Positions 38,833-46,731 of a stretch of DNA of 46,731 nucleotides are shown here, piece after piece. This stretch comes from Acidobacteriota bacterium. Its GTDB lineage: Bacteria > Acidobacteriota > Vicinamibacteria > Fen-336. The notes under the pieces are model-generated. The model was not told where the DNA came from. It made no database searches and saw only the letters and a program-made list of their open reading frames with translations. Numbering within the stretch: position 1 is the stretch's first letter; each line of letters opens with the position of its first letter. The translations under genes and the position numbers were made by a program. The stretch covers positions 1-46,731 of the forward strand of contig QHVJ01000153.1 of NCBI GenBank assembly GCA_003222275.1. Direction: 5' to 3'.

Positions 38833-39181
38833 GACGATTTCCTCCGCATTTGTTACGGCTTGGGACTGATTCACTTCGGTGACCTGATCATGTTGTTCAC
38901 CTCAACCCCGACGAACATCAGGGAACGAGACGCCGCGGCAATACCGGCACCCCTAGCTGGTTTCCAATGGTGGCGAACACCGAGGTTGGTCCGCGCGACG
39001 TGTCGTCTCTACGGGCTGCCAGTGCGCGGGCCATGGATCCGAGGCGCCGACTCGGATGCGAGGGTGGAGACAGCCTATAGCTGCATAGTGTGTGAGCATA
39101 TTCTGAATACATCTCGGAGAATGTGATAGAGGACACCGATGGTTCGCCCCGGCTACTCGGTGGAGGACGAGGAGGTTGAGG

Positions 39182-40426
39182 ATGAACTCACCTATCGAGA
39201 TCGGAGGATCGTCGACATTCTCGCGGCGTGAGAAGCGCCTCGTCCTGCTGCTGTGCGCTGTCTCCGCGCTGGCATCGGCCGACGACCAGACCGCGCCGCG
39301 CGAATGGATCGAGCCCACCGGCCACCGCGTCATCCGACTCTCCGATGAGCCGGGGAGCGCCAGCCTCTACTTCCACCAGAACGCCTACACCGCGAACGGC
39401 GACAGGCTCGTGATCGCGACGCCGGGCGGGCTGTCGGCCGTCGATCTCCAGACCCGGCGCATCGAGCCCGTCGTCACCGGGCGCATCGGCCAGGTCGTCG
39501 TGGGTCCCAGGACCCGCCAGGTCTTCTACATGAAGGACGGCACCGTGTACGCGACCCACCTCGACACACGGGCGACGCGCGCGATCGTCACGCGGCCCGA
39601 GCTGCGCTCCGGGTCGGGTCTCACCGTGAACGCGGATGAGACATTGCTCGCCGGCAGCTACGTCGAGGGCGGCGGCGCCGGGCGACCCGCCTCGGAAGCA
39701 CCCTCGACCTCCAACCCGCTGGCCCAGCCGCCGCCGCAGGAATCACGGCTCGAGGCGCGCTGGGCGCAGCGGCTGCCGATGGCGCTGTACACGATCGACG
39801 TGAAGACCGGCGAGGTGAAGACGATCCACCATGGCAACGGCGACTGGCTCAACCACGTCCAGTTCTCGCCCACCGACCCGGCTCGGCTGATGTTCTGCCA
39901 CGAGGGGCCCTGGCACAAGGTGGATCGCATCTGGACGATCCATACCGACGGCAGCGAGCGCCGCCTGATGCACGTGCGCAAGATCGACATGGAGATCGCC
40001 GGCCACGAGTTCTGGAGCCGCGACGGAAAGACGGTCTGGTACGACCTGCAGACGCCGAAGTCGCAGGAGTTCTGGCTGGCCGGCGTGGCGATGGCCGGGG
40101 AGCAGGCGGTCCGGTACCGGGTCGCGCGCGAGCACTGGTCGGTGCACTTCAACGTCTCGCCCGACGGCCGGCTCTTCGCCGGCGACGGCGGCGGGCCGCG
40201 CAGCGTGGCTGCTCCCGGCAACGGCCAATGGATCTACCTTTTCACGCCGACGGTCGCCGGCTTGGAGCCGGAAAGGCTGGTGGACCTGTCGAAGCACGAC
40301 TATCAGCTCGAGCCCAACGTCACCTTCACGCCCGACGTCAAGTGGATCGTCTTCCGCTCCAACATGCACGGCGCGTCCCACGTCTACGCGGTCGAGGTGG
40401 CGCGCACCTCGCCGGCTCAGAAGTAG
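39182..40426 (+). CDS. PL22-like oligogalacturonate lyase, exported
   Basis: WLNHVQFSPTDPARLMFCHEGPWHKVDRIWTI, EIAGHEFWSRDGKTVWYDLQ, HFNVSPDGRLFAGDGG; beta-propeller pattern. Confidence 0.9.
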   Translation: MNSPIEIGGSSTFSRREKRLVLLLCAVSALASADDQTAPREWIEPTGHRVIRLSDEPGSASLYFHQNAYTANGDRLVIATPGGLSAVDLQTRRIEPVVTGRIGQVVVGPRTRQVFYMKDGTVYATHLDTRATRAIVTRPELRSGSGLTVNADETLLAGSYVEGGGAGRPASEAPSTSNPLAQPPPQESRLEARWAQRLPMALYTIDVKTGEVKTIHHGNGDWLNHVQFSPTDPARLMFCHEGPWHKVDRIWTIHTDGSERRLMHVRKIDMEIAGHEFWSRDGKTVWYDLQTPKSQEFWLAGVAMAGEQAVRYRVAREHWSVHFNVSPDGRLFAGDGGGPRSVAAPGNGQWIYLFTPTVAGLEPERLVDLSKHDYQLEPNVTFTPDVKWIVFRSNMHGASHVYAVEVARTSPAQK

Positions 40427-43400
40427 AACTTGAACGCGATCTGGATGAAGCGCGGCGTGTAGGGTGACCGCGCGCCCAGGAATCCCCAGCGGTCCGGGGT
40501 GTAGGCCTGGCGAAGGCGGTACAGCCGGAAGCCCTCCGGTGTCGTGATGTCGAACTGGTTTGCGTTCGCCGAATGAAAGCCGGAGGGCAGGCGGACGTGG
40601 AAGAAGGCCGGCACGAGCACGGCCGTGCCGGGCATGCGGCCGCCGAGCAGGATCGCGTCGGCCTGGGCGCGCAGGGCGTCCCCCCCGGACGTGCCCGCTC
40701 GCGGCCTTCCGTTGAAGTCGGCCCACGCGTTGTACTCCGCCGTGCTCAGCAGTGCCTCGCTCGGGAAGGCGAAGATCTCGCCGTTGTCGGAATCGCGGCC
40801 GAACTGGAACACCGGGTGGTTGAGGACGTTGATGGCGTCGATCCGGAGCTGCAGCCGGCGCCGGCCGCCCATCTCGAAGTTCTTCTGCAGCGACAGATCC
40901 AAGAACTGCTGGGTGGGCCAGCGCGCCTTGTCGATGGTGCGCGGAGCGTTGCCGAGGACACCCTTCTCCGGCCGCATGAAGGCGGCGGGGTTGAAGTAGG
41001 GCTCGCAGAGCTGGCCGACCGGGCAGTCGCGGCTCCAGAGTGGGTTGAGCAGCGGGATCCCCGGCACGAGGTCGGGTCGGATCGCCCGCACGTTGCCTTC
41101 CACGCCGAGCCGGTTGTCGTCGCGCAGCACGACGACCAGGGGAACGCCGGTCTGGATCCGGCCCGAGCCGCTGAGGCTCCATCCGCCGACCAGGCCCTGC
41201 CAGAGCCCGGAGGCGTGGGTCAAGAACCTGCGGTCCTTGCCGAAAGGCAGGTCGGCCAGGAACGTCGCGCTGAGGTTGTGCTTGACGTCGTAGGTCGACA
41301 CCGACCAGTCGTCCGACAGGGGCGCGCCCAGCGCGACGTGGCCGTTGGTGCGGACCGGGTTGAAATCGGTGAACCTCACGCCGCCGCTGTCGGAAGCGTC
41401 GTCCATGCTGCGGCCCCGCGTGTAGTTGAGCGTGTACGAGAAAGCCTTCGACTGTCGCCTCAGGCTGACGGTCGCCGCGTTGTACCGGCTGTGGCCGGAC
41501 GCATCGAGCATAACGTTCAGGCCCTCGTAGCCGAGGTACGGAGCGCCCAGGTAGCCTTGCGAGAACCGCACGATATTGCCGTTCGCGTCGCGCCGCCCCA
41601 GCGGGTCGTTGACGTCGTCGAGCGGGTTGAGGCCCTGTCCCAGGTACGCCTCGCTCAGCCCGAACGGGACCGGGTTGAGGTTGATGGGAGGCAGGAACAG
41701 GTGCGAGCCTTTGCTGCCCAGGTACGACACCTCGAGCACGGTCTTGTACGGCAGCTCGTAGGCGACCGACGCACTCCAGCTCTGGAGATACGGTACCCGC
41801 GCGTTGGGCGATACGGCGGCCCCGGTGGCCGCGGTTCCCGCCAGGTTGATCGCCTCCAGGTAGAGCAGGCCGTCGGAAGGGACGTCGAGCGCCTGGTCGG
41901 GGCTCTTGGGCGACCACTGCGGCTTGTTGCAGCAGATCCGAGCCACGTAATTCGGATCGGCCACGCGGTTGTTGAACGGATAGATGAGGGTGCCGCTCGC
42001 GAAGTCGGGCGAGGGATTGCGCCCGAGCCCGGTGAGCGAGCTGTGTGAGAGCCCATAGCCGCCCCGTACGACCAGGCGGCCGGCGTCGTTCCAATCGAAA
42101 CCGGGCACCCAGGCGAAACCGAACCGCGGCTCCCAGCCCTTCCAGTCGATCGGGGTGATGTATCGCGAGCGGCCGCCGCGTCCGGAGTACGCGAACGGGA
42201 TCACCGTGGCGGAGGTGATCGTGCGCCCGTCGGGCAGCGTGACCGGCTGCGGAAGCGGATAGTCGCGGGCCAGGTCCGGCCGGAACGCCCCCTGGCGGTC
42301 GTATTTCTCGGTCCGCGGGAGCTGCAGCGTGTAACGGAGGCCCAGGTTGAGGGTCAGGTTCTTCCTCACCTTCCAGTCGTTCTGGACGTACGCCGCCGCC
42401 GAGTTCCACTGGTAGTAGTAGGGGATGAGCGTGTCCCGCAGGGTGGTCTGGTTGTAGACGCCGAGCAGGAACTGCGCGAACTCGTTGCCGCCGTCGCCGG
42501 TCGTCGCGTTGCCGTTGCTGTTGGTCAGGGTCCGGTTGCGGTTGAACTCGTAGCGGCCCCCGGAGGCCCCGAACATCGGGATCGTCTTGAGGCGCTGCTG
42601 GAGCAGGTCGAAGCCGAACTTCCAGGTCTTGTTCCCGCGGACCCAGGACGCGTTGTCGGCGATGTTATACGTGTGCTCGGCGTTCTCGTTCTGCTGGGAC
42701 TGGCTCCATCCGATGCTGCCCGCGCCGGTGACGAACTCCGGAAGGCCACCCCGGGTCAGGCTGGGGAGTCCCAGCTCGGTCGAGAAGTTCCTGCCCGTGC
42801 CGGCGTCGAAGCCGGGCGGGAAGTTGCGCGTGAACCGGCCGTACGTGTAGTTCAGGCGCAGGTCGTTCACGAGCGAGGAGCCGAAGGCATGCGTGTCGGT
42901 CAGCAGCATCTGCCTCGACCAGCTGTAGTCGGTGCCGCCGGTGTTGATCTCGTCCCGTCCCACCTCGAAATCGCCCCGTCCCCGGTCGCCGCGGATCGGC
43001 ACCTGCGTGTAGCGCAGCGAGACATGGTTCCGGGCGCCGAGGTGATGGTCCAGCCTCAGGGTCAACCGCTGCTCCATGTTCCGGATGAACGTCGAGAACG
43101 AGTAGTTGCGCAAGATCCCGTCGCCGTCCAGGAAGTAGTCGCCGGCCTTGGGCAGGTAGGGCAGCAGGCCCAGGCTCAGAGCGTCGAGCATCTCGGCGGG
43201 GATGCGGTTGTTCGGGAAGGTGGGGAAGGACTGGCCGGGGGCGAGCACCCTCCGGCGGAACTGGTTCCCGACCACCTCCCACTGGTTGTAGAGGGTCACC
43301 GGTTGCCAGGCCAACCCGAAGCGCTCGGCGACGTCACGCGTGGTATAGCCGAGCGTCGAGCCTCCGCCGGTGACCGACACGACGTTGTTGAAGTCGCCGC

Positions 43401-44418
43401 GCCGCATCGCCTCCGTGGGCAGGAGCAGGTTGGTCGGCGTCGTGGCGTCGTAGTAATAGCGCGGCTCGTAGGCCACGTAGAAGAACGTGCGGTTGCGCCC
43501 GTCGTAACCGCCGAAGAGCTTTTCCGGGATCCTGACCGGCCCCCCCAGCGTGAACGTGCCCTGGTGCTGGCGGCGGTTGGCGGTCGGCCGGTTCACCGTG
43601 GCCGTCGAGAAGGGAGCCGCGTTGAGAGCCGGGTTGCGGTGGTACCAGCCCACGAGGCCCCGATAGTCGTTGGTGCCGGACTTGGTGGTCATGTTGATGA
43701 CCCCGCCCGCGGTCTGCCCGTATTCCGCGGAGAAGTTCGAGGTCTGGACGGTGAACTCCTGCACCGTATCGGGAGAGAACGTGACGACGGCCCGGCCCAG
43801 GCCGACCCCGGTGTTCCGGGCGCCGTCGGCCAGGATCGACGTGCTCCCGGCCCGGCCGCCGTTGATGAATAGGTTCATGCCGGGCGTCGGGATCGCGGAT
43901 CCCAGGTCGGGGTCCTCCGAGCCGGCCGCGCCGCTCACGTTGGGGACGGTCAGCGCCAGGTCCAGCACGCTGCGGTTGTTGAGCGGCATCTCGACGATCT
44001 GCCGCTCGGTGATGGTCTGACCGTGCGTGCCGGACTCGGCGTTGATGAGCGGCGCCTCCGCGGTGACGGTCACCTCGCTCGTGAGCTCGCCGAGATCGAG
44101 CCTCACGTTGACCGTCATCGTAGTGGCGGTGTCCACCTTAACCCGCGGCACCACCGCCTTCCGGAAGCCGGACATCTCCACCGTCACCCGGTACTCGACG
44201 GGGTCGAGCTGCGGCGCCGAGAAGCTGCCCTTCTCCGACGTCATGAGGGCGAGCGTCGCTCCGGTCCCGATGTCGGTGATGGTCACCGTCGCGCCCGGCA
44301 CGACGGCTCCGCTGCGATCGGTGACCGTGCCCGCGATCCCGCCCTTGTTGGTCTGGGCGACCGCGACGGTGCAGAAGAGGGAAGCGGCAACGGCGGCAAG
44401 CGGTCGGCGAGTTCTCAT
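40417..44418 (-). CDS. TonB-dependent receptor with N-terminal carboxypeptidase-regulatory-like domain
   Basis: Signal peptide, GGIAGTVTDRSGAVVPGATVTITDIGTGA, plug region QTITERQIVEMPLNNRSVLDL, beta-barrel, terminal FIQIAFKFYF. Confidence 0.95.
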   Translation of the reverse strand: MRTRRPLAAVAASLFCTVAVAQTNKGGIAGTVTDRSGAVVPGATVTITDIGTGATLALMTSEKGSFSAPQLDPVEYRVTVEMSGFRKAVVPRVKVDTATTMTVNVRLDLGELTSEVTVTAEAPLINAESGTHGQTITERQIVEMPLNNRSVLDLALTVPNVSGAAGSEDPDLGSAIPTPGMNLFINGGRAGSTSILADGARNTGVGLGRAVVTFSPDTVQEFTVQTSNFSAEYGQTAGGVINMTTKSGTNDYRGLVGWYHRNPALNAAPFSTATVNRPTANRRQHQGTFTLGGPVRIPEKLFGGYDGRNRTFFYVAYEPRYYYDATTPTNLLLPTEAMRRGDFNNVVSVTGGGSTLGYTTRDVAERFGLAWQPVTLYNQWEVVGNQFRRRVLAPGQSFPTFPNNRIPAEMLDALSLGLLPYLPKAGDYFLDGDGILRNYSFSTFIRNMEQRLTLRLDHHLGARNHVSLRYTQVPIRGDRGRGDFEVGRDEINTGGTDYSWSRQMLLTDTHAFGSSLVNDLRLNYTYGRFTRNFPPGFDAGTGRNFSTELGLPSLTRGGLPEFVTGAGSIGWSQSQQNENAEHTYNIADNASWVRGNKTWKFGFDLLQQRLKTIPMFGASGGRYEFNRNRTLTNSNGNATTGDGGNEFAQFLLGVYNQTTLRDTLIPYYYQWNSAAAYVQNDWKVRKNLTLNLGLRYTLQLPRTEKYDRQGAFRPDLARDYPLPQPVTLPDGRTITSATVIPFAYSGRGGRSRYITPIDWKGWEPRFGFAWVPGFDWNDAGRLVVRGGYGLSHSSLTGLGRNPSPDFASGTLIYPFNNRVADPNYVARICCNKPQWSPKSPDQALDVPSDGLLYLEAINLAGTAATGAAVSPNARVPYLQSWSASVAYELPYKTVLEVSYLGSKGSHLFLPPINLNPVPFGLSEAYLGQGLNPLDDVNDPLGRRDANGNIVRFSQGYLGAPYLGYEGLNVMLDASGHSRYNAATVSLRRQSKAFSYTLNYTRGRSMDDASDSGGVRFTDFNPVRTNGHVALGAPLSDDWSVSTYDVKHNLSATFLADLPFGKDRRFLTHASGLWQGLVGGWSLSGSGRIQTGVPLVVVLRDDNRLGVEGNVRAIRPDLVPGIPLLNPLWSRDCPVGQLCEPYFNPAAFMRPEKGVLGNAPRTIDKARWPTQQFLDLSLQKNFEMGGRRRLQLRIDAINVLNHPVFQFGRDSDNGEIFAFPSEALLSTAEYNAWADFNGRPRAGTSGGDALRAQADAILLGGRMPGTAVLVPAFFHVRLPSGFHSANANQFDITTPEGFRLYRLRQAYTPDRWGFLGARSPYTPRFIQIAFKFYF

Positions 44419-44462
44419 CCGTGTCTCCGCTGGAGCTGGTCGGAGGCGGTCTTCATATCCTT

Positions 44463-44494
44463 ATTGTTTGTACGCATCATTGTTTGTACGCATC
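44463..44494. repeat. Perfect 16-bp tandem direct repeat ATTGTTTGTACGCATC x2
   Basis: Direct inspection, upstream of the TonB receptor start. Confidence 0.95.
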
Positions 44495-44716
44495 TCAAAA
44501 TGGGAGGACAAAATCCATACTTGGCCAGCCGCCCTGTTCCTCGATGCGGAACGTTACGGCAAGGGGCACAGTGGCACTCTTCTCTTCTGCCTCAGTGATT
44601 TAGTGGCCTCGGCCGCCCGTTGGCACGTCCAGGATAGCCACCGACGCCGGTTTCGCAGTCAGAAACGCAGAGGAAATTTCGTACGCGTAATGGGAGACCC
44701 GATGGCCCAGCCTTGA

Positions 44717-44742
44717 CGGTCCAGCCATACGGTCCAGCCATA
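44717..44742. repeat. Perfect 13-bp tandem direct repeat CGGTCCAGCCATA x2
   Basis: Direct inspection, upstream of the LuxR-family gene. Confidence 0.95.
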
Positions 44743-44836
44743 TTGACCCTGCGGGGACATGCTCGTACAATGCGTCCGTATCCCTCCTCGGTTTGGAATT
44801 GTTCTCGCCGCGGGACGAATCCCGAGGGGCGGATGC

Positions 44837-45520
44837 ATGTCGCCTGTTCGTGTAGCAGTGCTCAGCGACGACGGACTCCTCTGCGAATACTTCGTTCGGA
44901 TCGCCGGAGCGCATGCCTCGCTCCAGGTCGTTGGCCAGGACCGGAGGGCCGTCTTGCCGCCGCCCCTCCGCGCTGCGCGTCCCGACGTGGTGCTCGTGGA
45001 CGGCCGGCTCGAGGGAGCGCTCGATCTGTGCAAAGTGCTCAAGAACGAAGCCGGGCCCGCGGTCATCTTCATGGCCGTTCGCGATGACGACGACTGGGCC
45101 CGGTGGGCGCTCGAGGCAGGCGCGCGCGGCATCCTGGCCAAGAACGCGCGGGCCGACCACATCGTCAAGGCCGTCCGCGTCGTCCATGAAGGGCAGATCT
45201 GGGCACGCCGGCGCGTGTTGGAGGAGTCGCTGGAGCGGCTGGCCAGCGCCTCCGCGGCCAGGCTCGCGAGCGAAACCATCCTGAAGCTGCGGTTGAGCAG
45301 CCGGCAGATGGAGGTCCTTCGGCAGGCCGCCGCCGGGCTGAGCAACAAAGAAGTGGCTTTCCGGCTCACCATCCGTCCGGCGACGGTCAAGGCGCATCTG
45401 ACCAAGATCTTCCAGAAGCTCGGGCTGCGCCGCCGGTCCGAACTCGTGGCCGCATACCACGGCCTCATCCCGCCCGCTTCGAACCGCATTTCGCCCCGGA
45501 GCCCGCGCCGGCGCGCTTGA
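44837..45520 (+). CDS. LuxR/NarL-family response regulator
   Basis: Receiver-like RVAVLSDDGLLCEYF, PDVVLVDGRL; HTH LSSRQMEVLRQAAAGLSNKEVAFRLTIRPATVKAHLTKIFQKLGLRRRSELV. Confidence 0.9.
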   Translation: MSPVRVAVLSDDGLLCEYFVRIAGAHASLQVVGQDRRAVLPPPLRAARPDVVLVDGRLEGALDLCKVLKNEAGPAVIFMAVRDDDDWARWALEAGARGILAKNARADHIVKAVRVVHEGQIWARRRVLEESLERLASASAARLASETILKLRLSSRQMEVLRQAAAGLSNKEVAFRLTIRPATVKAHLTKIFQKLGLRRRSELVAAYHGLIPPASNRISPRSPRRRA

Positions 45521-45581
45521 GCGAGGCGCCGCTCCCCGCGCGAATCGCTCGGCGAAACGCTATACGACCAAAGTCCTAGGG

Positions 45582-45614
45582 CATTTCCGGGGAATCCTCA
45601 TGGCCATTTCCGGG
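45582..45614. promoter_or_regulatory. Direct repeat CATTTCCGGG ... CATTTCCGGG (23-bp period)
   Basis: Perfect 10-bp repeats at 45582-45591 and 45605-45614 upstream of the second TonB receptor. Confidence 0.5.
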
Positions 45615-45691
45615 TGAGCCCGATGGCGGAAAACCCTTATGTGACGGACCTTTGACAAATAGGCGACGGGCGCACGCCCAGGAGCGCATCC

Positions 45692-46731
45692 ATGAACACT
45701 GCATCCATGACCGGGGCGGCCCACGGAGCGTGCTTGATTTTTCTCTGGGCCGCCTTAGCCTCGGCCCAGGGAGTCACGCTGAGCGGCACGGTCGAGGATG
45801 CCGCCGGGCAGCCGCTCGGCGGGGCCAAGCTCACGCTCGCGAGCGACGCCGGCGCAGGCCGCCACGCCGAGTCCGATGAGAAGGGAGGGTTTCGCTTCGA
45901 AGACCTGACTCCCGCGCGTTACGTCCTCCGTGTAGAGGCGCCGACCCACTTGCCTCTCGAAATGCCCCTGCAGGTGACGGCGCAGGCCCCCGAGCCCCTC
46001 CGGATCCGGATGAAGCTGGGGATCGACGAGGAAGTGAGCGTCGAGGACGTAACCCCGGAACAGGAGAGTACGGCGGCGGCCAACAACGCCGACGCCCTGA
46101 GCCTCCACGAGGATTTCATCCGGGGCCTGCCCACGCCCGCCGGCAGCCAGGGGCTCGCCGACCTGGTCTCGTCCTTCGTGTCGCCGGCGGCCCAAGGGAC
46201 CGGCGGGGCTTCGATCCTGGTGGACGGCGCCGAGGACTCCGCCCTGACCATCCCGAGCGACGCGATCCGGCGCATCAAGGTCAACCGCGACCCCTATTCC
46301 ACCGAGTACCGCCGCCCCGGCAAAGGGCGCCTCGAGGTCCAGACCCAGGACGGTTCACGCCGCCGATTCAAGGGCGGCGCAACCTTCACTTGGCGCACTT
46401 CCGCCCTCGACGCAAGGAATGCCCTGTCGCGGACCAGGCAGGATGTGAACCGCCGCTCCCTGCAGATGAATTTTGGCGGTCCGCTTTGGAAGAAGGCCGG
46501 CGCTCATGGCTCCGGCTCCTTCTTCCTGAGTGGGGAATACATGAGCAGCGCCGCGGACAAGATCGTCGCCGCCCAGACCCTGAGCGGCCCCGTGAACGTT
46601 GCCGTGCCCGCCCGGGACCGCCTGGCCTCGGCCCTGGCCCGCGCCGACCTCCGCTCCGGCCTGCGCCGCGCCTCGCTCCGCTACTACTACACCGGCGAGT
46701 CCAGCACCAACCGGCAGGTGGGCGGCCTCCG
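45692..46731 (+). CDS. TonB-dependent receptor-like protein with carboxypeptidase-regulatory-like domain, truncated by window end
   Basis: Open frame to the end: MNTASMTGAAHGACLIFLWAALASAQGVTLSGTVEDAAGQPLGGAKLTL...GFRFEDLTPARYVLRVEA...ASILVDGAEDSALTIPSDAIRRIKVNRDPYSTEYRR. Confidence 0.85.
   Translation, partial: MNTASMTGAAHGACLIFLWAALASAQGVTLSGTVEDAAGQPLGGAKLTLASDAGAGRHAESDEKGGFRFEDLTPARYVLRVEAPTHLPLEMPLQVTAQAPEPLRIRMKLGIDEEVSVEDVTPEQESTAAANNADALSLHEDFIRGLPTPAGSQGLADLVSSFVSPAAQGTGGASILVDGAEDSALTIPSDAIRRIKVNRDPYSTEYRRPGKGRLEVQTQDGSRRRFKGGATFTWRTSALDARNALSRTRQDVNRRSLQMNFGGPLWKKAGAHGSGSFFLSGEYMSSAADKIVAAQTLSGPVNVAVPARDRLASALARADLRSGLRRASLRYYYTGESSTNRQVGGL

Noticed and set aside
39139-39231. 30-codon ORF (MVRPGYSVEDEEVEDELTYRDRRIVDILAA) overlapping the PL22 start, possible leader peptide
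   Set aside because: Too short and without an independent ribosome-binding or attenuation signal; likely chance

Overview
High-GC window with about 31 supported protein-coding genes. It is probably from an Acidobacteriota-like genome; this is inferred from the ADOP-type permease, the carboxypeptidase-regulatory-domain TonB receptors without SusD, and Tat/Sec-exported sugar enzymes. The central feature is a rhamnose/pectin-type glycan utilisation region (about 14.5-46.7 kb). It holds an exported Gfo/Idh-like oxidoreductase, Ldh-family oxidoreductase, GH36-like galactosidase, GH78 rhamnosidase overlapping a thioredoxin gene, AraC regulator, two paralogous GH39-like enzymes flanking an L-fucose/L-arabinose-isomerase-like gene and rhaT, a Tat-exported putative glycosidase, a NAGPA-domain protein, a GH106-like rhamnosidase, a PL22 oligogalacturonate lyase, a large TonB-dependent receptor, an orphan LuxR response regulator and a second TonB receptor running off the window. 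The left part holds two tandem alkaline-phosphatase-superfamily phosphodiesterases, a sulfotransferase-like gene, a UPF0175/DUF3368 toxin-antitoxin pair, a Tat-lipoprotein mannonate-dehydratase-like gene, a PadR/ADOP permease pair, an ACT protein coupled to a Na+/H+ antiporter, and a DUF5612/ACT protein. Non-coding signals include a decayed lon remnant, an AraC-type direct repeat at 21-bp spacing, a PadR-type inverted repeat, two perfect tandem duplications between the divergent TonB receptor and LuxR genes, and repeat/hairpin elements. No rRNA, tRNA or CRISPR was recognised. All family calls come from reading motifs by eye; no database search was run.
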